DNA of 64,000 bases, from positions 1,215,743-1,279,742 of the forward strand of contig NZ_KB849786.1 of the NCBI RefSeq assembly GCF_000369045.1, in the 5' to 3' direction. The notes below the pieces were generated by a model, which worked only from the letters and a program-made list of their open reading frames with translations, searched no databases and had not been told where the DNA came from. Of this stretch, positions 33,707-41,721 are shown piece after piece; positions within the stretch are counted from its first letter, which is position 1; every line of letters starts with the position of its first letter. Source of the DNA: Acinetobacter pittii ATCC 19004 = CIP 70.29. Lineage in GTDB: Bacteria; Pseudomonadota; Gammaproteobacteria; Pseudomonadales; Moraxellaceae. Made by a program: the position numbers and the translations under genes.

Positions 33707-35530
33707 ATGAGCAATGAATTAATTCTCTCTCGCCGTGATGTCGATTTTTTGCTATTCGATTGGCTAAAAGTCGAAGAACTCAGCCAACGCAATTCTTTTG
33801 CAGGACAGGACCGTTTTGAATATACGTCTGTTTTAAACGTTTACGAGGCTTTGGCAACCGATTTATTTGCTCCTCATAATAAAAAAAATGACAGTAACGA
33901 ACCTGTTTTTGATGGTGAACGTGTAACTGTCAATCCTGAAGTCGGGGTAGCGCTAAAGGCCTTTGCGGATGCAGGTTTGATGAGTGCAGCGTTTCCGTCA
34001 GATTGGAATGGAATGAACTTACCCAATACCATTGAGCGTGCAGGTATGGCATATCTACTTGGTGCCAATTCGGGAACAGCGGGTTACGCCTTTTTAACCA
34101 TTGGTAATGCAAATTTATTAATGGCTCATGGTGAACCTGAAAAAGTTAAACCCTATGTCAACGCTATGATAGAAGGCAAATGTTTCGGAACGATGTGCTT
34201 ATCGGAGCCGCAAGCAGGTTCAAGTCTGGCTGATATTCGTACACGTGCGATTAAAACAAAAGATGGTCGTTATCGTTTGTTTGGAAACAAAATGTGGATT
34301 TCAGGTGGCGAGCACGATATCTCTGACAATATTGTTCATTTGGTTTTGGCAAAAATTCCAGATGAAAATGGACAATTACCAGCAGGTGTGCAAGGTATTT
34401 CTTTGTTTACTGTACCGCGCAAATTACTCGATGAAAATGGACAGCCAAGTGAACGTAATGATGTGGCATTAGCTGGAATTAACCACAAAATGGGTTATCG
34501 GGGAACTGTGAATTGTGTGCTGAATTTTGGGGAAGGTCGTTTCACACCCGAAGGAGAAGCAGGCGCAATTGGTGAGCTAGTCGGCGAAGCTGGTAAAGGA
34601 CTGGCCTATATGTTCCATATGATGAATGAAGCCCGAATTTCGGTTGGACTTGGGGCAGCAGCATTGGGATATACTGGTTATCTTCATGCTTTAGATTATG
34701 CAAAAACTCGAGTACAAGGTCGCTCTCGTAGTGAACGCAATCCAAGTTCTCCACAAATTCCGCTCATTCAACATGCGGATGTTCGCCGTATGCTCTTGGC
34801 GCAAAAAGCATATGTCTCAGGTGCGTTGGCACTGTGCCTATATGCAGCCCGATTAACCGATGATATCCACTCGCTTGAAGATGCCGAGCAACGCGATCAA
34901 GCACATCAATTACTTGATCTATTAACACCAGTAGTGAAAAGCTGGTCTTCTGAATGGGGGCTTGTGGCAAATGATTTAGCCATTCAAGTTCATGGCGGCT
35001 ACGGTTATACCCGTGAATATAATGTTGAACAGTTTTATCGGGACAATCGACTCAACCCGATTCATGAAGGAACATTTGGCATTCAAGCGCTCGATTTATT
35101 AGGACGAAAAACTCGTCTTAATCAGGGACTGTCGATGAAGCTATTACATGAAAAAATCATGAATACGATTGAACAAGCCAACGCAGAGCCTTCTTTAAAA
35201 GATCATGCAGATCAATTAGACCAAAAGTGGCAACTCATCCGAAATGTAACAGAGAAATTGCATGCATTAACCGATGTAGAACTTCAACTGGCAAATGCCG
35301 CCAATTATCTAGAAGCTTTTGGACATCTTGTGGTGGGATGGTTATGGCTTGATCAAGCTGTAGTCATTCATAAACTCATGCCGGACTCAACAGACCCTGA
35401 TTTTCTGCGTGGGAAGCTTGCAGCGTGTGATTATTTCTTTGGTTGGGAAATGCCGAAAATTATAAGTTGGTTAGTGGTACTTGATCCGGTAGAGGCCACT
35501 CCACTCAATATGTCAGAAGAATGGTTCTAA
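33707..35530 (+). CDS. Acyl-CoA dehydrogenase, large (~600-residue) type
   Basis: The protein has 607 residues, with the C-terminal extension of the large DmdC/FadE-like ACADs. FAD-binding CLSEPQAGSSLADIRT and LFGNKMWISGGEHDI, and the late QVHGGYGYTREYNVEQFYRDNRLNPIHEGTFGIQ region with its catalytic glutamate (HEGT), are visible. It introduces the 2-enoyl bond. A 24-bp hairpin (35519-35542) overlaps its stop codon. The next gene is the FadL-type channel. Confidence 0.9.
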   Translation: MSNELILSRRDVDFLLFDWLKVEELSQRNSFAGQDRFEYTSVLNVYEALATDLFAPHNKKNDSNEPVFDGERVTVNPEVGVALKAFADAGLMSAAFPSDWNGMNLPNTIERAGMAYLLGANSGTAGYAFLTIGNANLLMAHGEPEKVKPYVNAMIEGKCFGTMCLSEPQAGSSLADIRTRAIKTKDGRYRLFGNKMWISGGEHDISDNIVHLVLAKIPDENGQLPAGVQGISLFTVPRKLLDENGQPSERNDVALAGINHKMGYRGTVNCVLNFGEGRFTPEGEAGAIGELVGEAGKGLAYMFHMMNEARISVGLGAAALGYTGYLHALDYAKTRVQGRSRSERNPSSPQIPLIQHADVRRMLLAQKAYVSGALALCLYAARLTDDIHSLEDAEQRDQAHQLLDLLTPVVKSWSSEWGLVANDLAIQVHGGYGYTREYNVEQFYRDNRLNPIHEGTFGIQALDLLGRKTRLNQGLSMKLLHEKIMNTIEQANAEPSLKDHADQLDQKWQLIRNVTEKLHALTDVELQLANAANYLEAFGHLVVGWLWLDQAVVIHKLMPDSTDPDFLRGKLAACDYFFGWEMPKIISWLVVLDPVEATPLNMSEEWF

Positions 35531-35542
35531 TAAGAACCATTC
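35519..35542 (+). other. mRNA hairpin overlapping the acyl-CoA dehydrogenase stop
   Basis: gaatggttct-aata-agaaccattc, perfect 10-bp arms. There is no T run, so it is more likely an mRNA processing or stability element than a terminator. Confidence 0.5.
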
Positions 35543-35686
35543 CTTAACCGCGCTGTTTAACAGAAAAGGAGAACAACCCGATTTTATAGAAAATGCCTAA
35601 TAAGAATCACTATGTAAAACAAACATCAGGCGTTCAGTAAAGAGCGCCCTAATAAGTAAAAATAAAAATCTAGGACGGATTAAAAG

Positions 35687-37060
35687 ATGAAAAAGAAAAC
35701 ATTAGTCATGGTTATGGCTTCATTTTGTACGAGCCCACTCTATGCAGCAGCATTTGATCGAACAGGACAATCAATTTCTGCATTTCTACAACCTGGTAAT
35801 TATTTTGAGGCAAGTTTATCTGTTTCAGACACTTCATTAGAAGGACAAGAAGCAGGTACAAACCCAACCCGTAATAGTATTTCTGATATTGCAAACTCTG
35901 ATTATCGTCCCAGTGCAGCTTTGAAATTACAGTTAGCACCTCAGTTTTCATTTGGTTTTCTTTACGATCAGCCCTTTACTTCCGATTCTGAATATTATGG
36001 AAATAACAGCTTTGTTGCTAAGCCGAGTGATACGATTTTAATACCGGGTATTGATTCAGCAACACTTGCCCAAAAGACCGGTGGAGAAGTCGTAACAGGG
36101 AACACCAAATCGAATTTTGTTATGCAAAATTTTAGTCTGATTTTTGGTTATCAACCGGATAAAAACTGGAATTTTTATGCAGGCCCTGTTTATCAGACGT
36201 TTAAGAGTAACGTCAATTTAAGAGGTCAAGTTTTCAGTTTATATAATGGCTATGACTTTAATGCCAAAGAAGTTGGAGATTGGGGATGGCTGGCAGGATT
36301 TGGTTATCAAATTCCCGAAAAAGCCATTAAAGCCTCATTGACCTATCGTTCAGAAATTATGCATGAAGTGACTGCCAATGAAAATGCGCCACTGGTTGAT
36401 ATGTTAAGTACGCAGCAAGGCCGTGATTTTCTTGATCAGCATTTAGCGTATATGGTTTCTATAGGACAACTCACTGAATCGCGGAGGGAGGCACTCAATC
36501 GTATTGTTGCGGGCTTACCCGAAGCAGGCACATCAGGATCAACTAAGTTTAGAGCGCCAGAGTCAGTGAATTTGGAATTTCAGACCGGATTACGCAAAGG
36601 TACTTTATTGTTCGGTAACGTGCGTTGGGTTCACTGGAATGATTTTGAGTTTAAACCCTATCGTTTTGGTGAAATCTCAGAAGTTGTTGGGGTTCTATCA
36701 ACGCCAAGTCGTCCAAACGGTTTTAATCTGGTTCGTTATTATGATGATCAATGGTCTGCCAATCTTGGAATTGGACAACGCCTAAGCGATAAATGGTCGG
36801 GTTCAGTTTCTGTAGGTTGGGACTCGGGAGCAGGTGAGCGCGTATCCACAGGCGGACCAGCTAAAGGTTATTACAGTGTTGGGCTTGGTGCGCAATATAG
36901 TCCAACTTCAAAATACTTTATTTCAGGTGGAATGAAGTACCTATGGCTTGGTGACGCCAAAGGTCAGCTTGGTGCTCAGGCAGGCAGTGAATATTATGTG
37001 GGTGAATATAAAAATAACTATTCAATCGGTTACGGTTTGAAAATTGGTTATAAATTTTAA
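35687..37060 (+). CDS. FadL/OmpP1-type outer-membrane hydrocarbon/fatty-acid channel
   Basis: The protein has 457 residues with a signal peptide ending PLYA|AAFD at about residue 21. The mature start has the FadL-like hatch region (AFDRTGQSISAFLQPGN), then many amphipathic strands, ending GYGLKIGYKF. The EGQEAGTNPTRNSISDIANSDYRPSAALKLQ pattern is typical of the Toluene_X/FadL family. It brings the hydrophobic substrate of the acyl-CoA operon through the outer membrane. Confidence 0.85.
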   Translation: MKKKTLVMVMASFCTSPLYAAAFDRTGQSISAFLQPGNYFEASLSVSDTSLEGQEAGTNPTRNSISDIANSDYRPSAALKLQLAPQFSFGFLYDQPFTSDSEYYGNNSFVAKPSDTILIPGIDSATLAQKTGGEVVTGNTKSNFVMQNFSLIFGYQPDKNWNFYAGPVYQTFKSNVNLRGQVFSLYNGYDFNAKEVGDWGWLAGFGYQIPEKAIKASLTYRSEIMHEVTANENAPLVDMLSTQQGRDFLDQHLAYMVSIGQLTESRREALNRIVAGLPEAGTSGSTKFRAPESVNLEFQTGLRKGTLLFGNVRWVHWNDFEFKPYRFGEISEVVGVLSTPSRPNGFNLVRYYDDQWSANLGIGQRLSDKWSGSVSVGWDSGAGERVSTGGPAKGYYSVGLGAQYSPTSKYFISGGMKYLWLGDAKGQLGAQAGSEYYVGEYKNNYSIGYGLKIGYKF

Positions 37061-37197
37061 TTCAACTATTTGATGGATCGCTTAGTTATATAAACAGTTT
37101 ATTTCTGCACGAGAGTAAGCAGATTAAGAGATTAAAGAAAATATAAAAAGTGGAGTAGGAATAGTTCCATTTCTCCCTCTCATAAAAGGACAATAAG

Positions 37198-38838
37198 ATG
37201 ACAAAACAGATCTGGTTAGACGAATATAAGCAATGGAATATAGAAAGTACGATTACATTGCCGGATGAACAAACTTCACTTCTCGATTTTTGGGACAACA
37301 GTTTTAATAAGTTCCAGCAAAGAAAGGCTTTTATATTTGCAGATCAATCTTTTTCTTATGCTGAAATCGATTTATATAGTCGACAAGTAGCAACTTTCTT
37401 GCAAAGTTTAGGGCTAGAAAAAGGGACACGTATTGCCGTAATGATGCCCAATATTATTCAATACCCGATTATTTCACTTGCCGTCATTCGTGCAGGTTAC
37501 ATTCTGGTCAATATTAACCCCCTCTATACAGCACGCGAGTTAAAGCATCAATTAAATGATGCAGGTGCAAAAGTCTTATTTATATTAGAGCAATTTTTAC
37601 CTGTTTATGATGCTGTCAAAGAGCAAGTGTCGATTGAGCAGATTATTACGACCACCATGACTGAAATGTTGGTCGAGCAACCTACTGAATTAGACACCTT
37701 AGATTCTAAAAAATACGTTTTTAAGCAAATCTTATTGAAGGCAAATGCCCAAGACTATATACGTCCTAAGCTTGTTCTTGAGGATACTGTGCTTTTGCAA
37801 TATACGGGCGGAACAACAGGTGTATCCAAGGGCGCAGAATTAACCCATAAAAATATTGTCGCCAACTTATTACAAAATAATGTGGTTTTTAAAAGCTACT
37901 TTGGTGACCGAGATGCTTTCGAAGATGAAATAGCGATCTGTGCCTTACCGCTTTATCATATTTTTGGTTTTACTGTCTGTTTATTGCACAGTGCAATGAA
38001 TAAAGGTTATGCCACTGTTTTGGTTCCAAACCCGCGTGATTTAGACGCTCTCGTACATTGTTTTGAAAAATATCGTCCTACGGTTTTTCCTGCTGTAAAT
38101 ACTTTATTTAATGCGCTGATTAATCATGAAGGCTTTAATAAATTGGACCATAGCCGTTTAGAAATTACTACAGGCGGCGGTATGGCAATTTTGAAACCTA
38201 CTGCCGATGGATGGGAAAAACTGACAGGACGTATTATCCGTGAAGGGTATGGCTTATCAGAAACATCGCCTGTGGCGACCTTTAACCCGCCAATCTCTAA
38301 TACTTTTAGTGGCACGATCGGTATTCCTGTACCGAGCACGGATATTGCAATTTTGGATGATGAAGGTCATCAATTAGCACCCGGTGAAACTGGAGAAATT
38401 GCAATTCGTGGCCCGCAGGTCATGAAAGGTTATTGGAATTTACCCGAAGAAACGAAAGCAGTCATGACTGCTGATGGTTTCTTTAGAACGGGTGATATTG
38501 GCTTTATGAATGAAAAAGGCTATACCAAAATTATTGACCGTAAAAAAGACATGATTTTAGTTTCAGGTTTTAATGTTTTTCCGAACGAAATTGAAGAAGT
38601 TTTAGCCCAACATCCAAAAATTTTGGAAGTCGCCGTGGTTGGGATTGCAGATGAAAAATCGGGTGAAGTGCCTAAAGCCTTTATTGTCAAAAAGGATGAC
38701 TCTTTATCGGTTGAAGAAATTCAAATCTATGCAAAAGAAAACCTGACTGGCTACAAACAACCACGCTATATTCAATTTATAAATGAATTACCCAAGTCGA
38801 ACGTGGGTAAAATTTTAAGAAAAGAACTAAAGGTTTAA
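37198..38838 (+). CDS. AMP-forming acyl-CoA synthetase (fatty-acid-CoA ligase family)
   Basis: The protein has 546 residues. The AMP-binding P-loop LLQYTGGTTGVSKGAELTHKN (TGGTTG..KGA) and A5/A8 motifs (GYGLSETSPVA, RTGDIGFMNEKGYTKIIDRKKD) are intact, as is the catalytic lysine near the C terminus (LPKSNVGKILRKEL). It activates the incoming acid to its CoA thioester. An AAAGGA ribosome site supports the start. The chain-length preference cannot be read. Confidence 0.9.
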   Translation: MTKQIWLDEYKQWNIESTITLPDEQTSLLDFWDNSFNKFQQRKAFIFADQSFSYAEIDLYSRQVATFLQSLGLEKGTRIAVMMPNIIQYPIISLAVIRAGYILVNINPLYTARELKHQLNDAGAKVLFILEQFLPVYDAVKEQVSIEQIITTTMTEMLVEQPTELDTLDSKKYVFKQILLKANAQDYIRPKLVLEDTVLLQYTGGTTGVSKGAELTHKNIVANLLQNNVVFKSYFGDRDAFEDEIAICALPLYHIFGFTVCLLHSAMNKGYATVLVPNPRDLDALVHCFEKYRPTVFPAVNTLFNALINHEGFNKLDHSRLEITTGGGMAILKPTADGWEKLTGRIIREGYGLSETSPVATFNPPISNTFSGTIGIPVPSTDIAILDDEGHQLAPGETGEIAIRGPQVMKGYWNLPEETKAVMTADGFFRTGDIGFMNEKGYTKIIDRKKDMILVSGFNVFPNEIEEVLAQHPKILEVAVVGIADEKSGEVPKAFIVKKDDSLSVEEIQIYAKENLTGYKQPRYIQFINELPKSNVGKILRKELKV

Positions 38839-38912
38839 TAAGAACTTTTAATTAAAAACATAAGCGTATGGGAATAGAAGGTCCATAAATAAATGAAAAA
38901 AGGAATGAGATT

Positions 38913-39815
38913 ATGGGTTCAGGATTAATTACCGTATTTTTACCAATTGCACTCGCAATTATTATGGCTGGTTTGGGCCTAGAGTTGACCATAAATGACT
39001 TTAAACGCGTGCGACAACACCCAAAAGCCGTGTTTATCGCATTATTTTGCCAACTGGTTATTTTAGTCGGTATTGCATTTATTATTTGTAAGGTTCTTGC
39101 TTTACCACCCATGCTTGCTGTTGGATTAATGCTCCTTTCTGCGTCACCGGGCGGGCCAACTGCTAATTTATTTAGTTATCTCTATAAAGGTGATATCGCT
39201 TTAAATATTACTTTAACGGCTATAAATTCAGTCATTGCTGCCTTTACACTTCCATTAATTGTGAATTTTGCAATACAACACTTTATGGAAAATGGGCAAA
39301 ATGTAGGATTGCAATTCTCTAAAATCATACAGGTTTTTCTCATTATTTTAGTGCCCGTTGGGATCGGGATGTTAGTCCGTCATTTTGCACCGCATACGGC
39401 CGAAAAACTCAATAAACCTGTGCGTATCTTTGCTATCCTTTTTCTCGTATCGATCATCATATTAGCAATTGCACGAGATTACCAAAATCTGATGACGTAT
39501 ATTGGACAAATTGGATTGGCAACTTTGCTGTTTTGCGTATGTAGTTTAATGGTTGGCTATTTTGTTCCAAGATTATTGGGTGTAAATAGCTTTCAGGCAA
39601 AAGCTTGCGCGTTTGAAATTGGAATTCATAACAGTACCTTAGCCATGACCATTGCTTTTACAGTAATGGCAAGCAGTATGGCCGCTATGCCAGCAGCAGT
39701 TTATTCATTATTTATGTACATTGTTGCTGCAATCTTTGGCACATTGTTAAATCGTCTAGAAAAGAAAGAGATCACACAAATATCAACTAAAACATATTCA
39801 AAGAATCTTCAGTAA
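38913..39815 (+). CDS. BASS-family (bile acid:sodium symporter-like) transporter
   Basis: The protein has 300 residues with about nine to ten hydrophobic segments. The BASS signature LMLLSASPGGPTANLFSYLYKGD and the later FEIGIHNSTLAMTIAFTV motif (the ion-binding E..I.N crossover) are conserved. It is last in the LysR-controlled operon and probably carries an organic acid across the inner membrane. The operon's substrate is therefore amphipathic and carboxylated. A terminator follows. Confidence 0.87.
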   Translation: MGSGLITVFLPIALAIIMAGLGLELTINDFKRVRQHPKAVFIALFCQLVILVGIAFIICKVLALPPMLAVGLMLLSASPGGPTANLFSYLYKGDIALNITLTAINSVIAAFTLPLIVNFAIQHFMENGQNVGLQFSKIIQVFLIILVPVGIGMLVRHFAPHTAEKLNKPVRIFAILFLVSIIILAIARDYQNLMTYIGQIGLATLLFCVCSLMVGYFVPRLLGVNSFQAKACAFEIGIHNSTLAMTIAFTVMASSMAAMPAAVYSLFMYIVAAIFGTLLNRLEKKEITQISTKTYSKNLQ

Positions 39816-39866
39816 TATCTGGCAGATAAAGGTATTTAACTACCACCAAACGTTTATAGTTTGAAT

Positions 39867-39896
39867 TAAAAGAGGAGGCTAATACCTCCTTTTTTA
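39867..39896 (+). terminator. Terminator of the acyl-CoA operon
   Basis: aggagg / cctcct core stem with flanking A and T runs. Confidence 0.88.
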
Positions 39897-40064
39897 GTCT
39901 CAAAATTTAAAATATTTATGGCCGAGCAAGCGCAGTTACAATAAAAAAAGCGTTAGAGTGCTGTTATAAAAGCAAATTGTTAAGCCAATATTTAAGGTTT
40001 TTCTTAATTATGTAATTAAATGAAAAACAATAATTTAATTAAATAATTTCTAGCCAATTTCACA

Positions 40065-40093
40065 TTGACAGCTCAAATATTGAAGATTACCAT
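40065..40093 (+). promoter_or_regulatory. Sigma-70-type promoter of the structured RNA
   Basis: -35 ttgaca (40065-40070), exactly 17 bp, then -10 taccat (40088-40093, 4/6 match). Transcription would begin near 40100, exactly at the first hairpin of the RNA. Confidence 0.6.
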
Positions 40094-40099
40094 TTGCGG

Positions 40100-40327
40100 G
40101 CTGGCCTACATTGCCAGTCGGTTTTGACGGACCGTTTTGTTTGGACTACATCAGGATTATTTCTTCTGAGGAATAGTTTTGCATGTATCTCTCGTCTCCC
40201 TCTCGTAGCGGTAGGACGGGAGTGGGACACTTTCGAGTGTGCTGGAGTCCAAACCAGTCCGTCAACCCTCTTCCGTTCTGCCACCATAATTTATAATGCT
40301 TTGGCAGAACTCCCACAAGAAGGAGTT
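40100..40327 (+). ncRNA. Highly structured RNA locus, possibly C4-like sRNA
   Basis: Many perfectly paired segments follow the promoter. ctggc/gccag (40101-40117) comes first. A long-range stem gacggac (40126-40132) / gtccgtc (40257-40263) encloses gtttggact (40139-40147) / agtccaaac (40246-40254), which holds acact-ttcg-agtgt (40227-40240). Downstream gttctgcca/tggcagaac (40275-40310) and aactcc/ggagtt (40309-40327) follow, the last covering the AAGGAG of a tiny gene. C4-like RNAs, known as phage immunity RNAs and reported as multicopy sRNAs in Acinetobacter, have this kind of nested fold. The C4 label is tentative. Confidence 0.5.
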
Positions 40328-40331
40328 GGCT

Positions 40332-40388
40332 ATGCACATTCATAAATTATTGGCAGTCACTGTCAAAAACTATCTCGACACAACTTAA
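40332..40388 (+). CDS. Tiny 18-residue open frame behind the structured RNA
   Basis: ATG at 40332 is preceded by a strong ribosome site (AAGGAG, 5-8 bases upstream) and encodes MHIHKLLAVTVKNYLDTT. The ribosome site is the right arm of the aactcc/ggagtt hairpin, so translation would be controlled by folding. It may be a leader peptide or a regulated microprotein. No family is recognised. Confidence 0.4.
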   Translation: MHIHKLLAVTVKNYLDTT

Positions 40389-40472
40389 AATTTTAAAGCA
40401 GTTTGATGAGCTATAGGCTTTTCAGGCTTTAAATCATTACGTCTAAAACTTAGCAACAATAAAACTTGAGAT

Positions 40473-40531
40473 GTGCCAAGCACAGTCTTTACGGCTTTGC
40501 TGTGCCTTTTTTTCTCCCAGAAAAGGCACAG
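40473..40531 (+). terminator. Overlapping hairpins, probable terminator of the RNA locus
   Basis: A gcacag / ctgtgc stem is followed by T residues. It overlaps a second perfect 11-bp pair ctgtgcctttt (40500-40510) / aaaaggcacag (40521-40531). The two are mutually exclusive, so the region could also act as an attenuator before the TetR gene. Confidence 0.5.
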
Positions 40532-40579
40532 GCTTTTTAATCTCTTTTAGCAACAACAAGAATTTATAACGGTAAAACG

Positions 40580-41128
40580 ATGCCAACTTTAGAAAGATCT
40601 TCCAAAAAATTACAGGTTCTTCATACAGCAATTGAGCTGTTCAATCTCTATGGATTTCACAATGCGGGTGTGGACTTAATCGTCAAAAAATCCAAAATTC
40701 CTAAAGCCACTTTTTATAATTACTTTCACTCAAAACAGCGACTTATTGAAATGTGCATATCTTTTCAAAAAAGCAAACTTAAAGAAGAAGTGCTGGCAAT
40801 TATTTACTCAAGCCGTTACCGAACCTCAAGCGATAAACTCAAAGAGATTATTGTTTTACATGTTAATTTTAATAGCCTGTACTATCTATTACTTAAAGCC
40901 ATTTTTGAGACTAAACAGATTTACCCGCAGGCCTACCGTATAGCGCTTGAATATAGAAAATGGCTGCTTAAAGAACTTTTTGATTTGGTTTTTAGTTTGG
41001 ACACCCATGCGTTAAAACCAAGTGCCGACATGGTTTTAAACTTAATTGATGGCTTGATGTTCCAGATTTTAAGCTCAAAAAGTTTGGAAGAGAGGGATGT
41101 GGTGGTGGAGAGGTTTTTTTCTTTTTAG
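40580..41128 (+). CDS. TetR-family regulator at the left border of the RiPP island
   Basis: The protein has 182 residues. The HTH is clear (LIVKKSKIPKATFYNYFHSKQRLIEMC, about residues 33-58). The C-terminal domain is helical. A decayed second copy of its 3' third lies at 48173-48347, on the far side of the RiPP island. Base composition is like the host, unlike the genes that follow. Whether it regulates the RiPP operon is unknown. Confidence 0.85.
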   Translation: MPTLERSSKKLQVLHTAIELFNLYGFHNAGVDLIVKKSKIPKATFYNYFHSKQRLIEMCISFQKSKLKEEVLAIIYSSRYRTSSDKLKEIIVLHVNFNSLYYLLLKAIFETKQIYPQAYRIALEYRKWLLKELFDLVFSLDTHALKPSADMVLNLIDGLMFQILSSKSLEERDVVVERFFSF

Positions 41129-41474
41129 ATAAAATTAAATAAAATAAGAAAGGGATTTAACAAGATTGCTTATACCCTCTCATCACTACTATTAAAAGGA
41201 GTCTTTTTATTCAGAATACGTTTAAATTTTTTTAATTTGCTATTTTTGGTGCATAAAAAAAATATTGCACTATTAATGGGCAATTATATTTTATTTGAGA
41301 GATTAAAATTAATAGATCGAATGTGAGTTAATAATTTAAATAAAAATTATTAAGCTAAATAATAAGTTAATATAGAGTGGTAATGTTGGCATATATCTTG
41401 CTTTTTACCAAACGTTGCAATTTGTGCAACATTTAAATTAAAAATTAACGTATATATAAAGAGAGGAAATCATC
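41129..41474 (+). promoter_or_regulatory. Upstream region of the RiPP operon
   Basis: The 346-bp gap turns sharply A+T-rich and should contain the operon promoter. A palindrome gttgca-atttg-tgcaac (41414-41430) lies about 45 bp before the precursor start, with tatata (41451-41456) as a possible -10. AGGAA at 41464 is the precursor's ribosome site. No gene is supported here. Confidence 0.5.
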
Positions 41475-41642
41475 ATGAATGATTGTAATGAAAATATTAA
41501 CCAATCAACCGAAAGCTTAATTAAATCAAGTAAAGTTCCCACAAGAAATGACTTTAAAGCAGCATTAAAAAAGAACTCAACTCAGACTCATGGAGCATTA
41601 GGTAATAGACAAGGTTGTGTCATAATAATTAAACCTATTTGA
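41475..41642 (+). CDS. tfxA: Trifolitoxin-like RiPP precursor peptide
   Basis: The peptide has 55 residues (ATG, AGGAA six bases upstream). The N-terminal ~35 residues are polar and leader-like, with FKAA at 27-30. The C-terminal part reads ALGNRQGCV (41-49), then IIIKPI. Trifolitoxin of Rhizobium, as I recall it, has the core DIGGSRQGCVA behind a leader containing FKAA. GxRQGCV and the spacing from FKAA agree, which is very unlikely by chance beside SagB and YcaO genes. Cys48 is the only core cysteine and the likely heterocycle site. The tail is longer and more hydrophobic than in trifolitoxin. Cleavage site and export route are not visible. Confidence 0.85.
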   Translation: MNDCNENINQSTESLIKSSKVPTRNDFKAALKKNSTQTHGALGNRQGCVIIIKPI

Positions 41643-41662
41643 ATATTAGAATAGAAAAAGAT

Positions 41663-41688
41663 AATAGGAGCCCGTAAGGGTTCCTATT
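41663..41688 (+). other. Hairpin between precursor and modification genes
   Basis: aataggagccc - gtaa - gggttcctatt forms an 11-bp stem (one G-U pair) closed by a GNRA-type tetraloop. There is no long T run. Such stems commonly limit read-through or stabilise the 5' segment so that the precursor is made in excess. Confidence 0.6.
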
Positions 41689-41721
41689 TCTCCTGAAATA
41701 ATAAAATATTGGAGAAAAATT

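Noticed and set aside
40094..40345. Open frames on both strands across the structured RNA
   Set aside because: They lack ribosome sites and fall on perfect inverted repeats, which open long frames by chance. The RNA explanation is better.
41475..41642. Lasso peptide or lanthipeptide precursor
   Set aside because: No asparagine-synthetase-like, B-protein, LanB/LanM or exporter gene is near. The RQGC tail with SagB/YcaO-like genes fits a trifolitoxin-type RiPP better.
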